From: Candidatus Omnitrophota bacterium
GTDB taxonomy: Bacteria; Omnitrophota; Gorgyraeia; Aquiviventales; Aquiviventaceae
Direction: 5' to 3'
Assembly: GCA_016206675.1 (NCBI GenBank)
Contig: JACQRD010000067.1
Span: 1 to 49,614 of the forward strand
Length of the DNA stretch: 49,614 nt
In this document: piece by piece, positions 39,223 to 47,610 of the stretch
How the letters are laid out: the number at the start of each line of letters is the position of its first letter
Numbering within the stretch: position 1 is the stretch's first letter
Position numbers and translations under genes: made by a program
The notes under the pieces: model-generated
Databases searched by the model: none
Told to the model about the DNA's origin: nothing
Seen by the model: the letters and a program-made list of their open reading frames with translations, nothing else

Positions 39223-42200
39223 TCAAGCGTCATCCTCACTGAAGTTGCCGACACCGCTCAGACGCGGCCTGGCAAAGCCGCCCGGTGGCTTCGGCGGCAG
39301 TCGCTTGATGGTAATGGCCGACTCCCCGAGCAGGCGGATGAGCTCATCCAGCAAATCAGGCGTGGGATCCACCTGAAACTCTTCGGAGAGTTTCAGTTGC
39401 ATCGGCGCCTGGCCGGGCATTTCCACCCGCAGATAGACCGGCACCGCTCCTGGAAACCGGGCCAGCAGCTCCTTCAGCTGCTCCAACTTCTGCTTCTCTG
39501 CGCCCTGGACGAGAAATTCGATTGATTGTGCCAGCTTCCCCGTCCCTTGCGCCATCGGCACGATCTGCTGGGCGATCAGCCGCGGCTGGTCATCGCGCAT
39601 CGCCACGCGCCCCTCCACCAGCACCACCGCGTTGGGAATCAGCTGCCCGGCCAGCTGCTGGTAGCTGCCGGGGAAGATGAGCGTTTCCACTTCTCCCTCA
39701 AGATCTTCCAGCACGCACACCGCCATCTGCTCGTTGGTCTTCTTGGTCGTGGTGCGCTTGATTTTCGTTAGCATGCCGCCCACCGTCACCACGCTGCCCT
39801 CCGCGGTATGGAGCAACTGCCTCGACGTGGCGCTCGCCAGCAGCCGCATCGACTGGGCGTAGCGCGCCAACGGATGGCCGGAGACGTAGAAACCGAGCAG
39901 CTCCTTTTCAAACGCGAGCTTCTGGCTCTCCGGCCAGTCGCGCGCATGGCCGGTGGCCGCTTCCGGCTCCTGGCCGGCCTGCGGGGTTTCGCCGGCGAGC
40001 ATATCGAAGAAGGTCAGTTGCCCCTTGGCGAGGTCTTTCTGCTCGCTGGTGGCTTCCTCCATCGCCTGATCGAGCGCGGCCAGCAGCGCAGCACGCGGCA
40101 GGCCCATGCTGTCGCAGGCACCCGCTTTGATGAGGCTCTCGCACACCTTCCGGTTGGCCAGGCGCAAGTCGATATGGCGGCACAGCTGCGCCATCGTCTG
40201 GAAGCGGCCTGCCTGCGCCGAAGCGGCTTCGGCAGGCGGGCTGGCCTGGCGCGCCTGGAGGATCGATTCGATCGCGCCCATCCCGACGTTCTTGATGACG
40301 CCGAGGCCGCAGCGGATCGTCCGCGCGTCCACGGCGGTGAAGGCCGCCTGGCTCTCATTGACATCCGGCGGCAGGATGGTCAGCCCCATGCGCTTGGCTT
40401 CATCCAGATACACGACCAGCTTGTCGGTGTTGCCCATTTCACTGGTGAGCAGCGCCGTCATGAACTCCACCGGATAGCGCGCCTTCAGGTACGCCGTCCG
40501 GAAGGAGATCATCGCGTACGCCGCCGAATGAGAATTGTGGACGGCGATGCCATTCGCCACGAAATTGTGCGTCCCATCAATCGTCAGATCGTACGTCTCC
40601 GCCGTGCCGCAAGGCTCAATAGACCGGATGCGGTCCCAATAGACATCGGACGTCGCATAGCGAAGCAGTTCCGGTGATTCGAAATACTCGGCAAGCCGCT
40701 GGATGGTGGAGCGGCGAAATCCGCGCTTGGTGGGGTGGGCTCCACCCACAAACTCTTTCATCGACACGCCGGACCGTCGCTCAAGCTCGGGCCAGGTCGT
40801 GCCCGCCTGCTGCTTGGCCTCGCGAACAATGGTTTTGATGCTCGCGGGAATCACGTCCTTGCTCGTTTGATCATCGCGAACACATTCGTAGTGGCGCCGA
40901 AGCCCCCGGAGGGCCGCCTGCCGGCCCATCAGATGCGGACACACGCGATCGATAAACCGAAGCACCTGCTCCTTCCCGGAGGTATACACAGCATACCCTG
41001 GCCGGATCCCGCCACGATAGCGGAACCGTTTTGACTTCAGCGAACTCACAATGCCTAACCGCCGCAGCAATTGCTGCACCTGTGCGGCCAACTGCCGTGA
41101 GGAGGTGGCATAGAATGGGAGAGGCGTCCCTGTTGCGCCCCAGAGATACCCATCGCCGCTCCATAAGCGGCCCAGAAACAACGCCAGATGCTCTTCGGAC
41201 TGTTCGAACATGACCGCCGGCACGAACTTCTCGGTGGATGCGACCCAGGCCAGCCCCAGCGATTCGATCCACTGCCTGATGCCTGACCGCGCCACCGGCG
41301 AGCTCACGTCGTGAGTGCCGGCGCGCCGGTAGCCGGAGCGCCCCTTATTCCAAGGCGCGTGCCCCTTCACAAAGACCGTTGAGAGTCCTGTGCCAGTGTA
41401 GACTTCAAATAGCTTCCCGCGCTGGGTGACACGCGGCACCGTGCTCGGAAACCGCTGCGCGGCTGCGACAAAGTCGTCAATAAACTCCCGGTCATTGTTA
41501 TAGACATAGACGCCGCTCGGATGGCAGGTGTTGCCTTCTGAAAGGATGGCTGCGAGCGCGATGATCTCATGCGGCTCCAAGGCATGCTTCGTTCGGGCAG
41601 TGACCGTCTTCAGATGCCTGGGAACGGCGACAAAGCTGCCGGCGCGAAGGTCTCGCAGCTCCTTCCACCCCTCCACGGTCAAAAAGGGGTGATTGTCCGT
41701 CACGGTGATCTCGTGTCCCAAATGGGTCGTCACGCGGAAGACCGGTTTGCGGCCATTCGACACCACGTCAACCACATCGCGCTTCACAAGCCGCAGTTGC
41801 TCATCAACTGAGAGCGTCCGCAGCGGACGCCGGGCGCGATGCAACGATTCAACCGTCACCACCGCACCCGTATCGGCATCAAGAATCTCCGTCTCGCCCA
41901 CAACGCACTTGTTGAAGCCGTAGCCCGCGAAGTGCTCCATCAGGTCGAAGGTGCGGCTAGCCACCCGCTCGGTCACCCCGTTCTTGCGGCAGCCCTCGAC
42001 GAACGCCTTGCGCTGGGCCTCCATCACATCGGCGATCTTCTTGCCCATCGCCCGCCGCAGCAGGTCGGCTTGCGCCATGCTGAAACCACCCAAGTCACTC
42101 GCAATCCGCATAACTTGTTCCTGATACACCACAATGCCGTAGGTTGCTTTCAAAATGGGCTCAAGTCTTGGATGTTCATATTTGACAGAGATCTGGCCGT

Positions 42201-44148
42201 GCTTGCGCTTCATGAATTCGTCGAGCATGCCGGAGCCGATCGGGCCGGGCCGAAAGAGCGCGATGACGGAGATGATGTCCTCAAACTGGGTGGGGCGTAT
42301 CTTCTTGAGCAGATCGCGCATCCCCGAGCTTTCCAGCTGGAAGACTCCCATCGTCTCGGCCCGAGCGAGCAGCTGATAGGTGGGCGCGTCATCCAGCGGC
42401 AGCGTCTCGAGGTCGATGGGTGCCGCCCCGCGCTGCTCGGCGAGCTTGACCGCCTCGTCGATGACCGTCAGCGTGCGCAGCCCGAGCATGTCCATCTTGA
42501 GGATGCCGATGTGCTCCAGCGACTTCATGTCGAAGCCGGTGGTGATCTGGCTGTCGTTGCTCTTAAAGAGCGGCGTGTATTCGCTCAGCGGCTTATCGGC
42601 GATGGTAATGCCGGCGGCGTGCGTGGAGGCATGCCGGGTCAGCCCCTCCAGCACGAGGGCGGTATCCATCAGCTGCCGCACCTGCTCATTGGTGCGGTAG
42701 AGGTGGGTCAGCTCCGCCACTTCGGCCAGCGCGCGGGTGAGCGTGATGTCCAGCTCGTTCGGGATCAGCTTCGCCAGGCGGTCCGCCTCGGCGTAGGACA
42801 TCTTCATCACCCGCGCGACGTCCCGCACCACGGCCTTGGCCTGCATGGTGCCAAAGGTGATGATCTGGGCGACGTTCGTCTTGCCGTATTTCTGGATGAC
42901 GTAGTCGATCACTTCGCCGCGGCGCTCATAGCAGAAGTCGATGTCGATGTCCGGCTGGGTGACGCGCTGGGGATTGAGGAAGCGCTCAAAGAGCAGGTCG
43001 TACTTCAGCGGATCGATGTCGGTGATCCCCAGGCAGTAACTGACGAGGCTGCCCGCCGCCGAGCCGCGGCCCGGCCCGACGGGAATGCCGCGTTCCTTGG
43101 CGAAGCGGACGAAGTCCCACACGATCAAGAAGTAGCTGGTGTAGCCGGCTGGCCCGATGACGTCCAGCTCGTGCTTCAACCGCTGCGCAAGCTCCGGCGT
43201 GACGGCGGCGTAGCGGCCCTTCAGCCCCCGCTCGCAGAGCTCCTCGAGATACTGCCCTTGCGTCCGGCCCTGCGGCGGCTCGTAGTGCGGCAGGTGGATC
43301 TTGCCGAACTCCAGCTCCACGTTGCAGCGCTCGGCGATCTCGAGCGTGGCGGAGAGTGCCTGCGGATCCTCGGCAAAGAGCGCTTTCATCTGCTCGGCAG
43401 ATTTCAGATAGAACTCCGGCCGCTCGTAGCGCAGCCGGTTCGGGTCATCCAGCGTGGTCTGCGTCTGGATGGCCATCAACGCGTCGTGCGCCTGCGCATG
43501 GGAGGACTCGATGTAATGGACGTCGTTGGTGGCCACGCACTTCACCCCCGCGTCGGCGGCCAGCTGCCGCAGCAGCGGGCGCACTTTCTCCTCCAGCACC
43601 AAGCCGTGGTTCTGCAGCTCGATGTAGACGTGCTCCTTGCCGAGGATCTGGATGAAATCGTCCAGCTCCTTGCGGGCCAGCTCGAGTTGCTCCTGCGCGA
43701 GGTGGACGTTGAGCACCCCCTTCAGGCAGCTCGTCAGCATGATGAGGCCGTTCTTATGCTGGGCCAGGCTCTCCTTGTCGATGCGCGGCTTGTAGTAGAA
43801 GCCTTCCAGGTAGCTGAGGCTCACCAGCCGCATCAGGTTGGCGTAGCCCTCCTCATCCTTGGCGAGGATCACCAGGTGCGCGTTGGAGTCGCGGATGCCC
43901 GTGCCGGTCTTGTCGAAACGGCTCTTGGGCGCGATGTAGGCCTCGCAGCCGATGATCGGCTTGATCCCATGCTTCATGCAGGCTTCGTAGAATTCGATCG
44001 CGCCGAAGAGGTTGCCGTGGTCGGTCATGGCCAGCGCAGGAAACTTCATGTCCACGGCCCGCTTGATGAGCGGATCGATGCGGCAGGCGCCGTCTAGGAG
44101 GGAGTAGTTGGTGTGCAGGTGCAAGTGGACGAAATCCGCGTGGAGCAT
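39223..44148 (-). CDS. dnaE: DNA polymerase III alpha subunit with in-frame intein
   Basis: 1641 codons. The N-terminal PHP domain starts VHLHLHTNYSLLDG; the palm catalytic aspartates lie in QPDIDIDFCYERR; the C-terminal OB fold (VGGMLTKIKRTTTKKTNEQM) is present. A 458-residue intein (residues 748-1205) interrupts the thumb/fingers region between YGFNK and SHSAAYA; without it the enzyme is 1183 residues, normal for DnaE1. A short palindromic element (40207-40241) adds about a dozen residues (ASPPAEAASAQAGR) after the intein. It is the replicative polymerase. No Shine-Dalgarno is evident; a 10-bp-period repeat array ends 17 bases before the ATG. Confidence 0.96.
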   Translation of the reverse strand: MLHADFVHLHLHTNYSLLDGACRIDPLIKRAVDMKFPALAMTDHGNLFGAIEFYEACMKHGIKPIIGCEAYIAPKSRFDKTGTGIRDSNAHLVILAKDEEGYANLMRLVSLSYLEGFYYKPRIDKESLAQHKNGLIMLTSCLKGVLNVHLAQEQLELARKELDDFIQILGKEHVYIELQNHGLVLEEKVRPLLRQLAADAGVKCVATNDVHYIESSHAQAHDALMAIQTQTTLDDPNRLRYERPEFYLKSAEQMKALFAEDPQALSATLEIAERCNVELEFGKIHLPHYEPPQGRTQGQYLEELCERGLKGRYAAVTPELAQRLKHELDVIGPAGYTSYFLIVWDFVRFAKERGIPVGPGRGSAAGSLVSYCLGITDIDPLKYDLLFERFLNPQRVTQPDIDIDFCYERRGEVIDYVIQKYGKTNVAQIITFGTMQAKAVVRDVARVMKMSYAEADRLAKLIPNELDITLTRALAEVAELTHLYRTNEQVRQLMDTALVLEGLTRHASTHAAGITIADKPLSEYTPLFKSNDSQITTGFDMKSLEHIGILKMDMLGLRTLTVIDEAVKLAEQRGAAPIDLETLPLDDAPTYQLLARAETMGVFQLESSGMRDLLKKIRPTQFEDIISVIALFRPGPIGSGMLDEFMKRKHGQISVKYEHPRLEPILKATYGIVVYQEQVMRIASDLGGFSMAQADLLRRAMGKKIADVMEAQRKAFVEGCRKNGVTERVASRTFDLMEHFAGYGFNKCVVGETEILDADTGAVVTVESLHRARRPLRTLSVDEQLRLVKRDVVDVVSNGRKPVFRVTTHLGHEITVTDNHPFLTVEGWKELRDLRAGSFVAVPRHLKTVTARTKHALEPHEIIALAAILSEGNTCHPSGVYVYNNDREFIDDFVAAAQRFPSTVPRVTQRGKLFEVYTGTGLSTVFVKGHAPWNKGRSGYRRAGTHDVSSPVARSGIRQWIESLGLAWVASTEKFVPAVMFEQSEEHLALFLGRLWSGDGYLWGATGTPLPFYATSSRQLAAQVQQLLRRLGIVSSLKSKRFRYRGGIRPGYAVYTSGKEQVLRFIDRVCPHLMGRQAALRGLRRHYECVRDDQTSKDVIPASIKTIVREAKQQAGTTWPELERRSGVSMKEFVGGAHPTKRGFRRSTIQRLAEYFESPELLRYATSDVYWDRIRSIEPCGTAETYDLTIDGTHNFVANGIAVHNSHSAAYAMISFRTAYLKARYPVEFMTALLTSEMGNTDKLVVYLDEAKRMGLTILPPDVNESQAAFTAVDARTIRCGLGVIKNVGMGAIESILQARQASPPAEAASAQAGRFQTMAQLCRHIDLRLANRKVCESLIKAGACDSMGLPRAALLAALDQAMEEATSEQKDLAKGQLTFFDMLAGETPQAGQEPEAATGHARDWPESQKLAFEKELLGFYVSGHPLARYAQSMRLLASATSRQLLHTAEGSVVTVGGMLTKIKRTTTKKTNEQMAVCVLEDLEGEVETLIFPGSYQQLAGQLIPNAVVLVEGRVAMRDDQPRLIAQQIVPMAQGTGKLAQSIEFLVQGAEKQKLEQLKELLARFPGAVPVYLRVEMPGQAPMQLKLSEEFQVDPTPDLLDELIRLLGESAITIKRLPPKPPGGFARPRLSGVGNFSEDDA
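40207..40241. repeat. Short palindromic element inside dnaE
   Basis: The 20 bases from 40208 match the ybeY element (34175) at 19 positions; GCCGAAGC/GCTTCGGC form its core hairpin. On the minus strand it encodes PPAEAASAQAG in DnaE, using a different reading frame from the ybeY copy. Confidence 0.7.
40534..41907 (-). other. Intein with LAGLIDADG homing endonuclease, in DnaE
   Basis: 458 residues, from Cys1 (CVVGETEILDADTG) to the terminal His457-Asn458 (GIAVHN) with Ser as first C-extein residue. The splicing block TxxH is Thr70-His73 (TVTDNHPFL). Two endonuclease motifs are visible, ALAAILSEGN and LFLGRLWSGDG, each with an acidic residue in the metal position, so both splicing and homing may work. 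The insertion point FNK/SHS lies three residues downstream of that of the cyanobacterial split DnaE intein (EY/CFNKSHS), so it is a neighbouring but different site. Confidence 0.93.
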
Positions 44149-44165
44149 GAAATCAGTGTAGCAAG

Positions 44166-44283
44166 GGTTACAAGTGGTTACTAGAAGTTACTAAAAGTTA
44201 CCAGCGGTTACCGGTAACCGATAGCAACATCATGCCACTTCACCATAGTCGTAACCGATGGTAACTGTTTGTAACCGTTACAA
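44166..44283. repeat. Decamer array H10 (GTTAC every 10 bases, inverted halves)
   Basis: GTTAC recurs every 10 bases five times (44169-44213), followed by GTAAC units, also 10 apart, up to the LOG stop codon. The two halves are reverse complements. It differs from the other arrays in period but matches them in placement: it fills the gap between the LOG stop and the dnaE start. It also includes the LOG stop codon. Confidence 0.8.
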
Positions 44284-45321
44284 GCGGTTGATGCGATGAA
44301 TGAGCTGGATCAGGCGCCCGAAATCCTTGCGGTTGAACTTCAAGATCAGCCGCGGCAACTGTGCGAGCTGCGGCTCATCCGCTTCCTCCGCCAGCGCGTT
44401 GCCCTGACGGATGGGGCCGACGGTGAGGATGTCGCTGAACTCTTCCGACAGCCGCCCAAGCGCCGCGTCGGGAATGCGCTGCTGCAGCCGCATGACGAGC
44501 TTCTCCCCCACGTAGCGGATGGAGTGGTAGACGCGGTAGAACTGCACGATTTGCCGCGCCGCGTCCTCCGCGGAGCGCGCCGCCTGGTAGATGGACCGGT
44601 CGCTCGAAGAGATCATGCCGCGCTGCACCAGCCGCTCCTCGAAGAACTTGAGCATCGGCCGCCAGAACGTCCCCCGGGGGCTATCGACGAACACAATCGG
44701 TCGCGGGTCGGACTTGCCGGTCTGCACCAGCGTCAGCGACTCGAAGCCCTCATCGAGCGTGCCGAAGCCGCCGGGAAACAGCGCGGTGGCGTGCGACTCC
44801 TTGATGAAGAGCAGCTTGCGCGTGAAGAAATACTTGCAGGTGATGAGCTTCTGGTCTTGCGCGATGACCGGGTTGGCCCCCTGCTCAAACGGCAGGCGGA
44901 TGTTCAGCCCCACACTGGCCTCGCGTCCGGCGCCCTCATGCCCCGCCCCCATGATGCCGCTGGCCGCCCCCGTGATCACCATCCACTTCGCCTGGGCCAT
45001 GCGGCTTCCGAACTCCTTGCCCATGGCGTAGGCCGGATGCTGCCGGTGCAGGCGGGCTGAGCCGAACATCGCCACCTTGCGGATGGTGCGGTAGGGCCGC
45101 AGGATCTTGAAGGCGTAGCGCAGCTCCTTGATCGCGGCGTTGATGAGCTTCAGATCGCCGGTGGAGGCCCGATCCTGCCCCAGACGGTAGGCCGACACCA
45201 CCAGCTCGCTTAAGAGCCGCCGGTCGAACTCATCCGGAAAGCCGGCCATCAGCGCGGCGATCTGGGCGTCAACGGCGGCGTTGTGCGTCGTGTACAGCCG
45301 CGGCTCGGGGGGCTGCGGCAT
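44278..45321 (-). CDS. LOG-family protein (lysine-decarboxylase-like fold)
   Basis: 347 residues from ATG 45321, which overlaps the permease stop (TGATG); longer in-frame starts would lie inside the permease gene. The LOG motifs are FGSARL, GAASGIMGAGHEGA and the active-site PGGFGTLDEGFE. LOG enzymes release cytokinin bases from nucleoside monophosphates, and many bacterial members are nucleotide phosphoribohydrolases of unclear role. This one is longer than plant-type LOG (about 215), with extra N- and C-terminal helical parts as in long TIGR00730 relatives. Confidence 0.88.
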   Translation of the reverse strand: MPQPPEPRLYTTHNAAVDAQIAALMAGFPDEFDRRLLSELVVSAYRLGQDRASTGDLKLINAAIKELRYAFKILRPYRTIRKVAMFGSARLHRQHPAYAMGKEFGSRMAQAKWMVITGAASGIMGAGHEGAGREASVGLNIRLPFEQGANPVIAQDQKLITCKYFFTRKLLFIKESHATALFPGGFGTLDEGFESLTLVQTGKSDPRPIVFVDSPRGTFWRPMLKFFEERLVQRGMISSSDRSIYQAARSAEDAARQIVQFYRVYHSIRYVGEKLVMRLQQRIPDAALGRLSEEFSDILTVGPIRQGNALAEEADEPQLAQLPRLILKFNRKDFGRLIQLIHRINRL

Positions 45322-46463
45322 CAGAAGCGCGCCACCCACCAATTCAGGAGCAGCCCCACCGCCAAGACCATCGGGATCGTCACCGCCAGCAGCCACACCA
45401 CCGTCCGGCGGCCGATGTTCAGCCACAGCGCCCCGAGCTCGGTATAGTCGGTCACGACGCCGGCCATCAGGAAGGCGAAGCTGTTGCCGAAGGCGCCAGT
45501 TTGCCGGTACAACTCGAAGGCCAGCGGTGCGGTTCCTTCGGAGCAGACTTCAATGATGGCCGCCAGCAGCAGCGTGAGCAGCAACCCCCCGACCGAGGGA
45601 CCGAGCCACTGGCTGGAGACATGGTGCGGGATGAACGCGCCGGAGAGCGCGCTCAGCACCAATCCCAGCTGCACCCAGCCGAGCACCATCCGCCCCAGCG
45701 GAATCATGCCCTCCAGCACGCCGTGCGCGTCATCGGCCATCCGCCCCGCCGACCAGCGGTAGGCCTTCCACCGGCGGCGCATGTCCTTGCGGATCGAAAA
45801 GTGTTCCGGGACGACCGACGTGTTCCGGTTCGACTCGATCAACCCCTTGGCCGCGAGCCGCTGGAAGATCAACCCAGTCAAAAACGCGATGAGCAGCGCC
45901 GCCGCCATGATGATGAAGCCCTTGACACCGAAGAGGCTCAGGAGAATGAGCGTCAGCGACATGCTCGCCCAGGGGCTGGCGAGCAAGAAGCTGACCACCG
46001 CCGGCACCGAGGCGCCTTTGCGGAAGAGCTCCAGCGACAGCGCCAGGCATCCGTGGCTGCAGCTCGAAGCGAGAAACCCCAGGAGGGTGGCGCGGGCGAT
46101 CACCCGCTTGCGCGCGCCGGTGAGCATCTTCACAATATACTCCTTCGGAATAAAGCGATCCACCACGCCGCCGATGAGCAGCCCCAGCAGCATCGGCCCG
46201 GCCACGGTCTTCAGATAGCCGGCGTAGATGGCGCTGACGCGTTCGGTCGCCGGCAGCCACGCCCCCAGGGTGGCCATGAGCACGCCTGAGAGCGGCACCC
46301 AGATCCATGGATCGCACCACCATGCCATTCTCCCCATCTGGACGACCGCGATGGTCGTCTGGGCCGCGCGCTGGTCGAAGACCTTGATGCAGCGCTGGCT
46401 GCAAAACCAGTGGCCGGCGTGCTCGATCGTGCCGGTCATCCCACAAATTGGATCTTTCCTCAT
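45321..46463 (-). CDS. YHS-domain permease (SO_0444/ArsP-like metal efflux type)
   Basis: 380 residues. The N-terminal 40 residues are a YHS-type metal-binding module: KDPICGM and HWFCSQRCIKVF carry three cysteines and a histidine. Eight to ten transmembrane segments follow with the permease signatures FLASSCSHGCLALSLELFRKG and a second half-repeat around EVCSEGTAPLAFELYRQTGA, as in DUF318/ArsP-1 permeases. I infer export of a soft metal or metalloid (copper, zinc or arsenic). It is coupled to LOG by TGATG. No Shine-Dalgarno: array H11 touches the start. Confidence 0.85.
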   Translation of the reverse strand: MRKDPICGMTGTIEHAGHWFCSQRCIKVFDQRAAQTTIAVVQMGRMAWWCDPWIWVPLSGVLMATLGAWLPATERVSAIYAGYLKTVAGPMLLGLLIGGVVDRFIPKEYIVKMLTGARKRVIARATLLGFLASSCSHGCLALSLELFRKGASVPAVVSFLLASPWASMSLTLILLSLFGVKGFIIMAAALLIAFLTGLIFQRLAAKGLIESNRNTSVVPEHFSIRKDMRRRWKAYRWSAGRMADDAHGVLEGMIPLGRMVLGWVQLGLVLSALSGAFIPHHVSSQWLGPSVGGLLLTLLLAAIIEVCSEGTAPLAFELYRQTGAFGNSFAFLMAGVVTDYTELGALWLNIGRRTVVWLLAVTIPMVLAVGLLLNWWVARF

Positions 46464-46580
46464 GTCCGTCTATCGTCGTTCGTTTGTCGGTAACGTAGCC
46501 CGTATCGTTGTTCGGTGACGTCTCACGTAACCGATAACCGAAACGGGCAACGTCACCGATGACCGAACACCGTCACCGCG
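46464..46580. repeat. Heptamer array H11 (TAACCGA/CGGTAAC type, inverted halves)
   Basis: Degenerate units such as GTCGGTA, GTTCGGT, then GTAACCG, ATAACCG, CACCGAT, GACCGAA run at about 7-base spacing over the whole gap between pyruvate kinase and the permease. The second half is roughly the reverse complement of the first. The pyruvate kinase stop codon lies inside it. Confidence 0.7.
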
Positions 46581-47610
46581 TTCTACGAACGCCGCGGTAG
46601 GGGGCGTGCCGCTCGATATGCTCGATGATCAGGCGCATCATCCGCACCGTTTCCACCGGATACCGGCCGGTGGCGGTCTCGCCGGAGAGCATGACGAAAT
46701 CCGAGCCGTCGATGACGGCGTTGGCCACGTCGCTGACCTCGGCGCGCGTCGGCTGGCGGTGGTCGATCATGTGCTCCAGCATCTGCGTGGCGGTGATGGC
46801 GGGCTTCTTGTGGTGGTTGCAGGCGGCGATCATCCACTTCTGCAGGATCGGAATCTCGTAGATCGGCACCGAGATGCCCAGATCGCCGCGCGCGACCATG
46901 ATGCCGTCGCAGGCGCGCAGAATCGCCGCGAAGTTCCGGATGCCCTCGCGGTTTTCGATCTTTGCGAGCACCTTGCAGTGCGGCAGGCGCGCGCGCAGCC
47001 GGCGCTTGACCGCCTCCACATCCGCCGCGTTGCGCACGAAGGACTGTGCGACGTAGTCGATCTTGTGGTTGATGGCGAAGTCCAGATCCTGGATGTCCTT
47101 CGTGCTGATCGGCGGAAACTCCAGAGGAGCACCGGGGATGTTCACGCCCTTGCGCTCCCCCAGCCGCCCCTCCTGAATGACGATCGTATCCAAGCGGTCG
47201 TGGGAGCTGCGCAGGATCTTCAAGTGGATATTGCCGTCCTCAATGAAGATCAGCTGCCCGGACCGGATCTGCTTGAAAGAGCCGGGGTAATCCATCGAGA
47301 CGCCCCGGCGCGAGCCCGGCACCAGCACCCGGTAGAGCGCAAACTGCTGCCCGGTCTGCAGCATCACGGGACGTCCGCCGGCCAGATGCCCCGTGCGGAT
47401 GCGATGGCCGGCCAAATCCTGCAGGATGCCGATGTGGCGGCCTACGCGCTGCTGCACCTTGCGGACGCGCTCCAGCATCCGCTCATGGCTCTCCATGGTG
47501 CCGTGGGAGAAGTTGAAGCGGAAGATGCACACGCCCTCTTTCACCAGCGCCGCCAGGACGTGCGGCCGGGCGCAGGCCGGCCCGATCGTGGCGATGATGC
47601 GCGTTCTCAT
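46573..47610 (-). CDS. pyk: Pyruvate kinase, short form without C-terminal domain
   Basis: 345 residues from ATG 47610, overlapping the upstream stop (ATGA); normal bacterial enzymes have about 470-480. The A and B domains are complete: TIGPACARP, FRFNFSHGT, catalytic Lys in LAKIENREGI, metal site MVARGDLGI, and SGETATGRYPVETV. The sequence stops just after the barrel (MMRLIIEHIERH), so the allosteric C-terminal domain is absent. The substrate loop reads ILQDLAGHRIRTG where most have G-P-K/E-I-R. It makes pyruvate and ATP from PEP, and may be unregulated by FBP or AMP. The stop lies inside array H11. Confidence 0.9.
   Translation of the reverse strand: MRTRIIATIGPACARPHVLAALVKEGVCIFRFNFSHGTMESHERMLERVRKVQQRVGRHIGILQDLAGHRIRTGHLAGGRPVMLQTGQQFALYRVLVPGSRRGVSMDYPGSFKQIRSGQLIFIEDGNIHLKILRSSHDRLDTIVIQEGRLGERKGVNIPGAPLEFPPISTKDIQDLDFAINHKIDYVAQSFVRNAADVEAVKRRLRARLPHCKVLAKIENREGIRNFAAILRACDGIMVARGDLGISVPIYEIPILQKWMIAACNHHKKPAITATQMLEHMIDHRQPTRAEVSDVANAVIDGSDFVMLSGETATGRYPVETVRMMRLIIEHIERHAPYRGVRRTR

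Noticed and set aside
41839..44097. 752-codon open frame on the + strand opposite dnaE, and similar long frames (200-1408 minus, 5008-6012 minus, 28897-30276 plus, 37497-38756 plus)
   Set aside because: They mirror strongly conserved genes codon for codon, show the low-complexity Arg/His/Gln/Leu composition of antisense frames in GC-rich DNA, and have no recognisable domain or ribosome site.
39223..44148. dnaE as a disrupted or frameshifted gene because of its length
   Set aside because: The frame is continuous and the extra 458 residues have complete intein splicing blocks.
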